DNA from: an uncultured Opitutales bacterium | GTDB taxonomy: Bacteria > Verrucomicrobiota > Verrucomicrobiia > Opitutales > Oceanipulchritudinaceae | Assembly (NCBI GenBank): GCA_913056355.1 | Contig: CAJXMX010000008.1 | Span: forward strand, 1 to 34,876 | Direction of reading: 5' to 3' | Length of the DNA: 34,876 nt | Part shown: one piece after another, positions 1 to 9,579 of the stretch | Layout of the letters: every line of letters begins with the position of its first letter | Numbering within the stretch: position 1 is the first letter of the stretch | Program-made: the position numbers and the translations under genes | The notes under the pieces: generated by a model | Seen by the model: the letters and a program-made list of their open reading frames with translations, nothing else | What the model was told of the DNA's origin: nothing | Database searches by the model: none

Positions 1-1
1 C

Positions 2-475
2 CTCCGGGCCCTCGCCCGGCTGGGCTGCGACTGCCGCATCCTTTCCGGCGACCCGTCCCCCGCCGCCAGCGAAATCGGCGGCGTCCGGGTCCATGGGGGC
101 CTCCGTCCGGAGGACAAGGCGCGGCTGGTCCGGGAGTGGTCCGGGGAAGGCCGGCGTCTCCTCTTCATCGGGGACGGGATCAACGACCTGCCCGCCATGG
201 AGGCCAGCGACTCCGCCCTCGCCATCGACCTCGGGGCGGCCCTCGCCACCGAGTTCTCCGACGGCCTCCTGACCGGAGGCCGGATCGCCGTCCTGCCCGC
301 CGCCATCCGCCACGCCCTCCGCGGCAACCTCCGTTTCGCCCTGGCCTACAATGTTATCGGCATGGCCCTGGCCGCCGCCGGCCTCCTCCATCCGGTCCTG
401 GCCGCCGTCCTCATGGTCGGTTCTTCCGCCATCGTTTCTTTTCGCGCCCTCCGTGCCGCCGGCCTCGGGGCATAA
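2..475 (+). CDS. P1B-type heavy-metal ATPase, C-terminal part (5' end outside window)
   Basis: Only the last 157 codons are in the window, and the frame is open from the first bases. The visible part is the end of the HAD-like P domain with the hinge motif GDGIND followed by LPAMEASDSALAID, where CopA/CcoI-type pumps have APAL...ADVGIAI. Next comes a basic linker of the RHALRGNLRFALAYNVIG type and two closing membrane helices, which is the usual end of a P1B ATPase. These pumps export or deliver soft metals, mainly copper, using ATP. Because a cbb3 oxidase operon follows on the same strand, copper supply to the oxidase (CcoI role) is a reasonable inference. The metal-selecting CPC motif and N-terminal metal-binding domains are outside the window, so substrate cannot be read directly. 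Confidence 0.88.
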   Translation, partial: LRALARLGCDCRILSGDPSPAASEIGGVRVHGGLRPEDKARLVREWSGEGRRLLFIGDGINDLPAMEASDSALAIDLGAALATEFSDGLLTGGRIAVLPAAIRHALRGNLRFALAYNVIGMALAAAGLLHPVLAAVLMVGSSAIVSFRALRAAGLGA

Positions 476-643
476 GCTTCACTTTTTCAATGAATTAGAA
501 ACACTTAAGCCGCGCAAATTTTCAGAAGGCCCGGGAAATTTCTGTTGCGTTCGCACTTGATTCATCCAGAAGAGCATTATCCCCCACCTTGAGCTAGGGT
601 ATATCCATCGGTTCGAAGTGGGGCTAAACAGGCTGTATCAGAT

Positions 644-835
644 ATGTCAGAGCACAAACTGCGTCGAAAATCCTTTTTAATGACGATGGGAGCCTTAGCG
701 CTCGGCTGGATCGGAGTCCGGGCGGCGCCCAAGGGATCCCGGGCAACCGCGCCGGCACAGGCTGCCGGCACCATTCCGGAGAACCGGGTCCAGCGTGATC
801 CGCGCTCGGTCCCCAGTGCCGGGCGGTCGATCTAA
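644..835 (+). CDS. Small putative exported protein upstream of actA
   Basis: A 63-residue frame begins with MSEHKLRRKSFLMTMGALALGWIG, i.e. a twin-arginine pair, a hydrophobic stretch of about 14 residues, and then a hydrophilic Ala/Pro/Arg-rich tail. It resembles a signal peptide, although the spacing after RR is one residue longer than the Tat consensus (RRxFLK), so Sec export or simple membrane anchoring is equally possible. It ends 25 bases before actA on the same strand, so it may be the first gene of the respiratory operon or a leader-like peptide. No family was recognised. The second half has a composition typical of non-coding GC-rich frames, so the gene may be spurious or shorter. Confidence 0.45.
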   Translation: MSEHKLRRKSFLMTMGALALGWIGVRAAPKGSRATAPAQAAGTIPENRVQRDPRSVPSAGRSI

Positions 836-860
836 ACCAAACGCCAGGAAGGGTCTACAC

Positions 861-1514
861 ATGGCTAATTTGTTTCCCAAATGGTCCAACTCGGTTCCGC
901 TCAAGGTGATCATTGTGATCTGTGTCCTGGGTGTGACCGGAGTGGCCGGAGTCACCTATTACTTCACACCCAAGTATGCCCGCGTCGGCTACGCGCCGAA
1001 GCAGCCGGTGGCCTACAACCACTACCTGCACGTGGAGCAGCTGGGACTGGACTGCCGCTACTGCCACAGCCACGTGGACGAGTCGGGCCACGCCAACGTC
1101 CCGGACTCGGCCACCTGCATGAACTGCCACAGCCAGGTCAAGAAGGACAGCGCGCTGCTGGAGCCGGTCCGCAACAGCTACAATTCCGGCGAGCCGGTGG
1201 AATGGGTCCGTATCCACAAGACTCCCGATTACGTGTATTTCAACCACTCGGTCCACGTGAACCGGGGAATCAGCTGCGTGGAGTGCCACGGACAGATCAA
1301 CGAGATGGAAACGGTCTATCACGCCGAGCCCCTGACAATGGCATTCTGTTTGGACTGCCACCGCAATCCGGAGAATTTTATCCGGCCGCTGGACGAGGTC
1401 TACAACCTGAACTGGACCCCGGAGAATCCGGCCGCCCAGGCTGAATGGGCCCGGGAAACCGTCATTGAAGCGAACATTAACCCGCCGCAAAGCTGCTCAG
1501 GCTGCCACCGATGA
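861..1514 (+). CDS. actA: Alternative complex III subunit ActA, pentaheme cytochrome c
   Basis: The 217-residue protein has one N-terminal membrane anchor (about residues 13-36) and five CxxCH heme c sites at residues 65-69, 86-90, 139-143, 163-167 and 212-216. Five hemes on a membrane-anchored periplasmic domain is the known layout of ActA. In ACIII it sits on the periplasmic face and collects electrons from quinol oxidation for transfer to cytochrome c or directly to the oxidase. The ATG at 861 is chosen because an AGGAAGGG ribosome site lies just upstream (845-852) and the anchor follows directly; a start at 795 would add a charged tail before it. The stop overlaps the actB start by four bases (ATGA). 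Confidence 0.95.
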   Translation: MANLFPKWSNSVPLKVIIVICVLGVTGVAGVTYYFTPKYARVGYAPKQPVAYNHYLHVEQLGLDCRYCHSHVDESGHANVPDSATCMNCHSQVKKDSALLEPVRNSYNSGEPVEWVRIHKTPDYVYFNHSVHVNRGISCVECHGQINEMETVYHAEPLTMAFCLDCHRNPENFIRPLDEVYNLNWTPENPAAQAEWARETVIEANINPPQSCSGCHR

Positions 1515-4500
1515 ACCGCGATTCAAACCACAAAGAAACCCACGGCGAAATGACAACCGGCCCGAAGTACTGGCGCAGCCTGGACGAGCTGGCGGACAAG
1601 CCGGCCTTCAAGGAATGGCTGCACCGCGAATTCCCGCAGGGGGCCTCCGAGGTGGACGGAGTCAACCGCCGCCACTTCCTGAAAATCATGGCCGCCTCCT
1701 TCGGCGCCGCGGGCCTGGGGCTCGCCGGATGCCGCCGGCCGGAGCAGAACATTCTTCCCTACAGCCAGCAGCCCGAGTCCTCGATTCCCGGCATTCCGGT
1801 CTACTACACGACCTCCATGCCGGACGCCCGGGACAACCTGCCCCTGGTGGTGGAAACCCACCAGCACCGGCCGACCCATGTCGAGGGCAACCGGGATTTC
1901 CTCCCCTATGGCGGCGCGGTCCACCGCTTCGCCCCGGCCTCTGTCCTGAACCTCTACGATCCGGACCGCATGACTTCCTCCTACGAGGGGAACCGCCGGG
2001 TGACCGGCGAGCGCATCAAGGACGTCCTGGCCGGCCTGGCCTCCAAATTTGGCCCGACCAGCGGGCAGGGCATGGCCATCCTGGCCGAACCGTCGACCTC
2101 GCCGACCCGCCTGCGCATCAAGAAGGCCCTCCTCAAGAAGTATCCGCGGCTGCTCTGGGCCGAATACAGCCCGACGGTCGGCAGCAATCCGGAACGTGCC
2201 GCGGCCCGGCTTTTCGGGCGGCCCAGCCGCCCGCTGTACCAACTGGACAAGGCCGGCCGGATCCTCAGTGTCGATGCTGATTTTCTCAACGGCGAAGCCG
2301 GCAACGTGGGCCTGGCCCGCGCCTACGGCAAGGGCCGCAAGGTCCGCAACCAGGATGAGGCCGGCAACATGAGCCGCCTCTACGCGGTCGAGTCCTCCTT
2401 CAGTGTGACCGGCGGCATGGCGGATCACCGCCTGCGCCTCTCGACCGGCAACATGACCGCTTTTCTGGCCCTCCTCACGGCAGAGCTCCTGGAACTGGAC
2501 AACGGGGATCCGCACATGGCGGACTTCCTCCGGGAACGCGCTTCCGGCCTTTCCGTGGATCCGGCCTGGGTGAAGGAATGCGCCCGCGACCTCCTCGACA
2601 ACAGGGAACACAGCGTGATTGTCCCGGGAAGCCACCTCAGCGTGGAAGCCCAGCAACTGGCCATTTACGCCAACCAGCTGGTCGGCGGCCTGGACCACAC
2701 GGTCGTCTACGCCGAGCTGCCGGAGGATGAATCCAGCTCCATCCGGGAACTGGCCGCAGCCATCGGGGACAAGGCCATTGAGAGCCTGCTCATCCTGGGT
2801 GGCAATCCGGTCTACAACGCCCCGGCGGACCTGGACTGGATATCGCTCCAGAAGTCGGTCCCGGAGGTGATCCGCCACGGTTACTACTACGATGAGACCA
2901 GTCTCGAGGCGGGTCTAAGCATCGCGGCCACCCATTATCTCGAATCCTGGGGCGACGGCCGCACCCTGGACGGCACCTATGTACCGGTCCAGCCGATGAT
3001 CATGCCGCTCTTCGAGGCCTTCCAGGAAGAGGAAATCCTGGCCCGCCTGGCCGGCATGAGCCTGGCCGATCCCTATGGCCTGGTCCTGGATACCTTCACG
3101 GAATCCTACGCCTCCAGCAAGGGGGCCGCGGAAAAGGATTTCCAGCGATTCCTCTCCAACGGCTTCCTTCCGGAATCGGGCTACCGCCTGCTCAAGGCCG
3201 CCAGCCTGAACGTTTCCGGGGTCCGCGAAAACCTTTCCCCGGCGGTGCTGGCGCCCCGGGCCACCGGTCCCGAGAACCTGGAAGTGCGCCTGATGGCCAG
3301 CAATTCCTCCGGTGACGGCTTCTACAACAACAACGGCTGGCTGCAGGAGTGCCCGGACCCGATCACCAAGCTGACCTGGGACAACGCCATTCTCATCTCC
3401 CCGGCCCTGGCCAAGCATCTCGGCTTCGACACCAAGGCCGGCGATTTCCTGATCGGCGGGGTCTCCAAGAAGAATGCCAATTTCAAGCGCGGCCGGGAAG
3501 AATCCCGGATCGCCGAGCTGACCTGCAACGGCGTCACGGTACGCGGACCGGTCCACATCCAGCCCGGACTTGACGACTGGACGGTGATCCTGCCCCTCGG
3601 CTACGGCCGCAGCCAGGTCGGCCGCGTCGGCACCGGAACCGGATTCAACGCCTATCCGCTCAGCCATTCCGCTGAAGGCCTCCTCCGCAGCGGCGGCAAG
3701 CTGGTCATCACCGGCGAGGGCTACCGCCTGGCCAACACCCAGGAGCACTGGTCCATGGAGGGCCGGGCCATTGTCCGCGAGGGCAATGTCGGCACTTACG
3801 AGGAAAACGCCAATTTCGTCGCCGAGACCGGCATGGAAAGCCACAGCCCTCCCGTCTACGGTCATGACAAGGGCATGGACCTTTCCGGGAAATCGCTGCA
3901 GACGCCGCGGGGCGGTTCCTCCTACGAGACGCCCGATTTCGGCGACCCGCCCCCGAATGTCAATGTCTGGCAGGACCCCGAGGCGCGGGAGAAGTTCATT
4001 CCCGAACAGCAATGGGGGATGAGCATCGACCTCAACAGCTGTACCGGCTGCAACGCCTGCATCATTTCCTGCCAGAGCGAGAACAACATCCCGATCGTCG
4101 GCAAGGACCAGATCATGCGGGGCCGGGAAATGCACTGGATCCGTCTGGACCGCTACTACAGCTCGGGCGACCTCGAGGAAAACCGCAACGAGCTCCCCGC
4201 CGACCCGCAGAGCTCGATCATGCCGGTTGGCTGCCAGCACTGCGAGATGGCCCCCTGCGAGCAGGTCTGCCCGGTCAACGCCACCGTGCACGACCGCCAG
4301 GGCCTCAACGTCATGGCCTACAACCGTTGCGTGGGAACCCGCTACTGCGCCAACAACTGTCCCTACAAGGTGCGCCGGTTCAACTTCTTTGATTACAACA
4401 AGCGGGCCACGGACGAGTTCTACGCCGGTCCCCTCGGTACCAACCAGTACAAGATCGAGGGTGCGGCGCTCAAGGCCATGCAGAAGAATCCGGATGTCAC

Positions 4501-4966
4501 GGTCCGCATGCGCGGGGTCATGGAAAAGTGCACCTACTGCGTCCAGCGGATCGAGCAGGCCAAGATCGCCCAGCGGGTGATCGCCCGGGACTCGAACAAC
4601 ATCAAGGTCGCCGACGGGGTTATCCGGACCGCCTGCCAGTCCGCCTGCCCGACCGAAGCCATTGTCTTCGGGGACATCAGCGACGAGTCGACAGCGGTCT
4701 ACCAGTCCAAGATGAACGACCGCGACTACGCTTTGCTGGGTTACCTGAACACCCGTCCGCGGACCACCTACCTGGCCCGCCTGCGCAATCCGAACCCGAA
4801 GATGCCGGATTACGCCGAGGCCCTCAGCCGGACCGAGTACAAGTCGACCCAGAAATCCTCCGGCCACGGGGAAGCCCAGGGCGGGAGCCATGGGGCCGAA
4901 CCGGCAGCCCACGGCGAGGAGCATGCAACTGAAACCCACACCGAAGAAGGCCACGGAGGTCATTAA
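1511..4966 (+). CDS. actB: Alternative complex III subunit ActB, fused molybdopterin-oxidoreductase-like and Fe-S protein
   Basis: The 1151-residue protein has the ActB fusion layout. Residues about 16-45 match the conserved YWRSLDELADKPAFKEWL leader. A Tat-type motif NRRHFLK begins at residue 52 and is followed by a hydrophobic stretch and LAGC (Cys74, possible lipidation). A long molybdopterin-oxidoreductase-like region follows (known in this family to lack the cofactor). The C-terminal ferredoxin-like module has Cys clusters at about 844 (CTGCNAC), 908 (CQHCEMAPC), 940 (CVGTRYC), 1007 (CTYC) and 1042 (CQSAC), for three 4Fe-4S and one 3Fe-4S cluster. It passes electrons from quinol towards the ActA hemes. 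The last 34 residues contain seven His and are Gly/Glu rich. It overlaps actA by four bases; an internal ATG at 1550 is an alternative start. Confidence 0.96.
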   Translation: MNRDSNHKETHGEMTTGPKYWRSLDELADKPAFKEWLHREFPQGASEVDGVNRRHFLKIMAASFGAAGLGLAGCRRPEQNILPYSQQPESSIPGIPVYYTTSMPDARDNLPLVVETHQHRPTHVEGNRDFLPYGGAVHRFAPASVLNLYDPDRMTSSYEGNRRVTGERIKDVLAGLASKFGPTSGQGMAILAEPSTSPTRLRIKKALLKKYPRLLWAEYSPTVGSNPERAAARLFGRPSRPLYQLDKAGRILSVDADFLNGEAGNVGLARAYGKGRKVRNQDEAGNMSRLYAVESSFSVTGGMADHRLRLSTGNMTAFLALLTAELLELDNGDPHMADFLRERASGLSVDPAWVKECARDLLDNREHSVIVPGSHLSVEAQQLAIYANQLVGGLDHTVVYAELPEDESSSIRELAAAIGDKAIESLLILGGNPVYNAPADLDWISLQKSVPEVIRHGYYYDETSLEAGLSIAATHYLESWGDGRTLDGTYVPVQPMIMPLFEAFQEEEILARLAGMSLADPYGLVLDTFTESYASSKGAAEKDFQRFLSNGFLPESGYRLLKAASLNVSGVRENLSPAVLAPRATGPENLEVRLMASNSSGDGFYNNNGWLQECPDPITKLTWDNAILISPALAKHLGFDTKAGDFLIGGVSKKNANFKRGREESRIAELTCNGVTVRGPVHIQPGLDDWTVILPLGYGRSQVGRVGTGTGFNAYPLSHSAEGLLRSGGKLVITGEGYRLANTQEHWSMEGRAIVREGNVGTYEENANFVAETGMESHSPPVYGHDKGMDLSGKSLQTPRGGSSYETPDFGDPPPNVNVWQDPEAREKFIPEQQWGMSIDLNSCTGCNACIISCQSENNIPIVGKDQIMRGREMHWIRLDRYYSSGDLEENRNELPADPQSSIMPVGCQHCEMAPCEQVCPVNATVHDRQGLNVMAYNRCVGTRYCANNCPYKVRRFNFFDYNKRATDEFYAGPLGTNQYKIEGAALKAMQKNPDVTVRMRGVMEKCTYCVQRIEQAKIAQRVIARDSNNIKVADGVIRTACQSACPTEAIVFGDISDESTAVYQSKMNDRDYALLGYLNTRPRTTYLARLRNPNPKMPDYAEALSRTEYKSTQKSSGHGEAQGGSHGAEPAAHGEEHATETHTEEGHGGH

Positions 4967-5000
4967 TTCGAATTCTTAACCTTAAAGCGGGAACAACGTT

Positions 5001-6497
<1,497 letters not shown>

Positions 6498-6515
6498 TTT
6501 CCGGGAACTGATACC

Positions 6516-7058
6516 ATGAGTAAACCATACGGATATCTCGCCCTCTTCGAGTCGGCCCCGGCGGTCTACCACGCCGCCCGGAGCGTCCGCGAAGCCGGCT
6601 TCAAGAAATGGGACGTCTTCACGCCTTTCCCGATCCACGGAATGGACGGGGCCATGGGCCTGCACCGTTCCAAGGTGCCCGCCTTCACCCTGATCGGCGG
6701 AATCATCGGTTTCGCCACGGGGATGCTGACGGCCTGGTACATGGGGCAGTTCGACTACCCCCTGATCGTGGGCGGCAAGCCCTTCTTCAGCCCGATCTTT
6801 CCCTTTCCGGTGGCCTATGAGCTGACCATCCTCCTGGCCGCCTTCGGGACCATCGGGGGCATGTTCATCACCAACCGCTTGCCGATGCATTATCATCCGG
6901 TCATGAACTACGACAAGTTCCGCCACCTCACCGATGACAAGTTCGCCGTCGTCATCGAGTCCGGGGACGAACTCTTCTCCGAAGCGGCAACCCGCGAGTT
7001 CCTGGAATCCCTCCATCCCGCGGAAATCGCGGTCATCAACGACGAGGAGGAAGAATAG
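6516..7058 (+). CDS. actD: Alternative complex III subunit ActD (DUF3341 membrane protein)
   Basis: The 180-residue protein begins MSKPYGYLALFESAPAVYHA, which looks like a small alpha/beta cytoplasmic domain. Two membrane helices follow (about residues 57-80 and 98-120), then a hydrophilic C-terminus ending in a run of Asp/Glu. This is the DUF3341 layout of ActD, a structural subunit of ACIII without cofactors. The signature FPIHGMDGAMGLHRSKVP lies between the first domain and the first helix, as in known ActD proteins. It lies 18 bases after actC and one base before actE, so it is co-transcribed with them. Confidence 0.93.
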   Translation: MSKPYGYLALFESAPAVYHAARSVREAGFKKWDVFTPFPIHGMDGAMGLHRSKVPAFTLIGGIIGFATGMLTAWYMGQFDYPLIVGGKPFFSPIFPFPVAYELTILLAAFGTIGGMFITNRLPMHYHPVMNYDKFRHLTDDKFAVVIESGDELFSEAATREFLESLHPAEIAVINDEEEE

Positions 7059-7059
7059 C

Positions 7060-7719
7060 ATGCGACAATTCTTCATCATCTACTTTTTCCTGGTGGCCCT
7101 GGTGCTGACCGTCTTCGGCTTCCGCGGCTGCAAGTCGACCAAGCCGCCGCTGGAGATTTTTCCGGACATGGACCGGCAGGCCAAGTTCGCCGAGCAGGGC
7201 GCCACCAGCTTCTTCGCCGACGGGCGGATGGACCGCCCGCCCGTTCCCGGCACGGTTCCCCACGTCACCGGGGACCAGAAGGCCTTCCCGCACTGGATCC
7301 CGGACGGCCAGTTCCGCGAGGACAGCTACCTGGCCACCGGCAAGGTGGAGGACGGCTCCTTCGGCAGCGGTTTCCCGGTCGAGGTCAACTACGACAACAT
7401 GCGCACCGGGCAGGAGATTTTCACCATCTACTGCGCCATCTGCCACGGGGATTCCGCCAACGGCCAGGGCGTTGTGGCCCAGCAGCGCTACGGCTACAAC
7501 ACCATCGCCAACCTCCTCCAGACCCGGATCATGGAGCTGCCCGAGGGCGAAATTTTCAACACCATCACCTACGGCAAGAACACCATGGGTCCCTACGGGA
7601 ACAAGATTCGCGTGGAGGACCGGTGGAAGGTCGTGATGTATGTCCGCGCCCTGCAGCGGGCCGCCTCGGCCACCGTTGACGATGTGCCGCCCGAGCACAA
7701 AGGAGATCTTGGATTATGA
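7060..7719 (+). CDS. actE: Alternative complex III subunit ActE, monoheme cytochrome c
   Basis: The 219-residue protein has an N-terminal hydrophobic segment (about residues 4-20) ending FGFRGC. Cys24 may be lipidated, as reported for ActE proteins, although the lipobox is not canonical. The single heme c site is CAICH at 125-129, and the likely axial Met lies in NTMGPYG. It is a periplasmic cytochrome c domain that works with ActA in electron exit from ACIII. The start ATG at 7060 follows a GAGGAGGAAG ribosome-binding sequence formed by the end of actD. Its TGA overlaps the actF ATG by four bases. Confidence 0.94.
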   Translation: MRQFFIIYFFLVALVLTVFGFRGCKSTKPPLEIFPDMDRQAKFAEQGATSFFADGRMDRPPVPGTVPHVTGDQKAFPHWIPDGQFREDSYLATGKVEDGSFGSGFPVEVNYDNMRTGQEIFTIYCAICHGDSANGQGVVAQQRYGYNTIANLLQTRIMELPEGEIFNTITYGKNTMGPYGNKIRVEDRWKVVMYVRALQRAASATVDDVPPEHKGDLGL

Positions 7720-9020
7720 GCACCAGCAGCGACGTCATTTCCCCCAGCGGCAGCGCCGCCGCGGACCGTGGAAGCGGCAACAAGTCCTTCCTTTTCCTGA
7801 TCGTGGGACTGGTCCTGATCGCCCTTTCCGCGATCGGGCTCTTCACCGGTTCCGAGACCGATCCCGCCCGGCCCTTTGTCGGCTGGATCCTGGGCATTTC
7901 CTTCTGGCTCTCGATCCTCATCGGGATGCTTTTCCTGACCATGATCTGGTGGATGTTCGACGCCGGCTGGTCGGTCATCATCCGGAGGCAGCTGGAGCAT
8001 GCCGTGGGGGCCTTCCCGTACCTGGCCCTGATCTTCCTGCCCCTGGTCCTGCTCAGTGTACTCTCCGGGGACAAGACGGGCATTCCCTGGATCTGGATGA
8101 ACAGCGATGCCATCGTTCCCGGCGGTCACGGCACGGTGGCCCATGACGTCCTCTACCAGAGCAAGGCCGGATACCTCGGCCAGGGCTTCTTCATTGTCCG
8201 CTACGTCCTCTATTTCGGCGTCTGGACAACCCTGGCCCTGCTCTTCCGCCGCTGGTCCTTCAACATGGACCGGACCGGGGACCATTCCAACGTGCACCGT
8301 TCCCGCAAGCTGGCCGCGGCCGGACTTTTCCTTTGCGCCTTCGCCACCACCTTTGCCGCCATCGACTGGTTCAAGTCCCTCAACTACCACTGGTTCTCGA
8401 CCATGTACGGGGTCTGGTTCTTCGCCGCCTGCATGCGCGCGGGCCTCTCGGCCACGGTCCTGACCCTGTTCTACATGGCCGGCCGTGAGGACGGCCTGAA
8501 GGGCATCATCAAGCCGGCCCACTTCTACCTGATGGGCTGCATCATGCTGGCCTTCACGGTCTTCTGGGCCTACATCAGCTTCTCCCAGTACTTCCTCATC
8601 TACAACGCCAACATCCCCGAGGAGACCTTCTGGTACAACATGCGCGAGCTCAACGCGGACGGCAGCAAGAACAGCTGGTGGTGGGTCAGCATGGGCCTGA
8701 TCTTCCTCCATTTCTTTGTGCCCTTCCTGTACCTCCTCTGGTACCGGAACAAGTTCGCCGCGCGCCTGCGCTTCATCGCCATCTGGATCCTCACCTTCCA
8801 CCTGCTGGACCTGTACTGGAACATTGTCCCGCAGAAGCTGGCCGAGGACAGCCACGGCCATTACATGATCCGACCCTTCGGCATCAGCTGGGTGGACGTG
8901 ACGATGTTCCTCGGCGTCGGGGCCATCGTCATCTGGTCCTTCCTCAAGTCCGCCGCCAGGGAGCGGCCCATCCCGATCCGGGATCCCCGGATTGAAGAAT
9001 CGATCAACTGCCATGAGTAA
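7716..9020 (+). CDS. actF: Alternative complex III subunit ActF, NrfD-like membrane protein
   Basis: The 434-residue protein has about ten membrane helices after a short Ser/Gly-rich cytoplasmic N-terminus. The helices follow the ActF pattern, including the RRQLEHAVGAFPYLALIF and STMYGVWFFAACMRAG segments. It is the second NrfD-like subunit of ACIII and is shorter than ActC. No cofactor ligands are expected; a proton-translocating role is proposed for the family. It overlaps actE by four bases and the next gene by eight bases, so translational coupling is likely. Confidence 0.94.
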   Translation: MSTSSDVISPSGSAAADRGSGNKSFLFLIVGLVLIALSAIGLFTGSETDPARPFVGWILGISFWLSILIGMLFLTMIWWMFDAGWSVIIRRQLEHAVGAFPYLALIFLPLVLLSVLSGDKTGIPWIWMNSDAIVPGGHGTVAHDVLYQSKAGYLGQGFFIVRYVLYFGVWTTLALLFRRWSFNMDRTGDHSNVHRSRKLAAAGLFLCAFATTFAAIDWFKSLNYHWFSTMYGVWFFAACMRAGLSATVLTLFYMAGREDGLKGIIKPAHFYLMGCIMLAFTVFWAYISFSQYFLIYNANIPEETFWYNMRELNADGSKNSWWWVSMGLIFLHFFVPFLYLLWYRNKFAARLRFIAIWILTFHLLDLYWNIVPQKLAEDSHGHYMIRPFGISWVDVTMFLGVGAIVIWSFLKSAARERPIPIRDPRIEESINCHE

Positions 9021-9339
9021 CGAAATTCTCAATACCGAGCCCTCCGACAAGAAGGTCCTGTTTTCCGCCATCGGATTTATCGGGGTCTTCCTGGTCTTCG
9101 CCTTCATTGTCGCCGTGGCCTACCTCCCGAACCGTTCCGTCTCCCAGGAGGCGCTGAACGTGGAGGCCCGGTCAAAGATCCTCAAGGAGGTCCAAACCGA
9201 GCAGGCCCGCCTCGTCAACGCCTACGAATGGGTAAACCAGAACGAGGGCGTGGTCCGTATTCCGGTCGAGCGGGCCATGGAATTGACCGTGCAGGAACTG
9301 CGCGAAAAACAGCAGGAAGCTGCCGAACCGGCCAAGTGA
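9013..9339 (+). CDS. Small single-helix membrane protein between actF and ccoS
   Basis: This is a 108-residue protein of unknown function. About 13 hydrophilic residues precede one membrane helix (about 14-38), followed by a hydrophilic domain of 70 residues with a predicted helix (EARSKILKEVQTEQARLVNAYE) and a conserved-looking motif WVNQNEGVVRIPVERAMEL. It overlaps actF by eight bases and touches ccoS by one base, so it belongs to the operon. With one helix and a probable periplasmic domain it could be an accessory subunit of ACIII or the oxidase, or an assembly factor in place of CcoH. It lacks recognisable CcoH/FixH features and has no Cys or heme site. Confidence 0.85.
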   Translation: MSNEILNTEPSDKKVLFSAIGFIGVFLVFAFIVAVAYLPNRSVSQEALNVEARSKILKEVQTEQARLVNAYEWVNQNEGVVRIPVERAMELTVQELREKQQEAAEPAK

Positions 9340-9542
9340 TGGACTGGGGCCAATACATCCTGATCGGGTTTGTTTTCGCCTGCCTGTTCTTTCTGGGGGC
9401 GGCCCTGGCCCTGCACTGGGCCCACAGGCACGGGCAATTGACCAATCTGGAAAAGGGGGCCCAATCGATTTTCGACGAGGATGAACCGATGGGGGAAATC
9501 ACCGACGCCTTCCCCCGCAAGCGGCGCAAGAAAAAGAATTAA
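9339..9542 (+). CDS. ccoS: cbb3-type oxidase assembly protein CcoS-like
   Basis: The 67-residue protein starts with one membrane helix (about residues 5-24). The segment WAHRHGQLTNLEKGAQSIFDEDEP that follows matches the CcoS pattern (W..R.GQ..L...A..I..DD), and the tail is basic (PRKRRKKKN). CcoS is a small membrane protein required for inserting heme and copper into the CcoN subunit of cbb3 oxidase. The position immediately before ccoN supports the call. The start ATG overlaps the preceding stop by one base. The Lys/Arg tail is longer than usual and may anchor the protein on the cytoplasmic side. Confidence 0.75.
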   Translation: MDWGQYILIGFVFACLFFLGAALALHWAHRHGQLTNLEKGAQSIFDEDEPMGEITDAFPRKRRKKKN

Positions 9543-9579
9543 GCGTTGGTATACGATCCCGCTTCCAATCATCAATTCC

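Noticed and set aside
582-623. CCCCAC/GTGGGG inverted repeat upstream of the small ORF
   Set aside because: The stem is only 6 bp with a 30-base loop and has no recognisable operator or riboswitch shape, so it may be chance.
2915-4963. A 682-codon minus-strand frame opposite actB
   Set aside because: It is a mirror of the actB codon pattern and carries no signature. The + frame has the Fe-S cysteine motifs of ActB.
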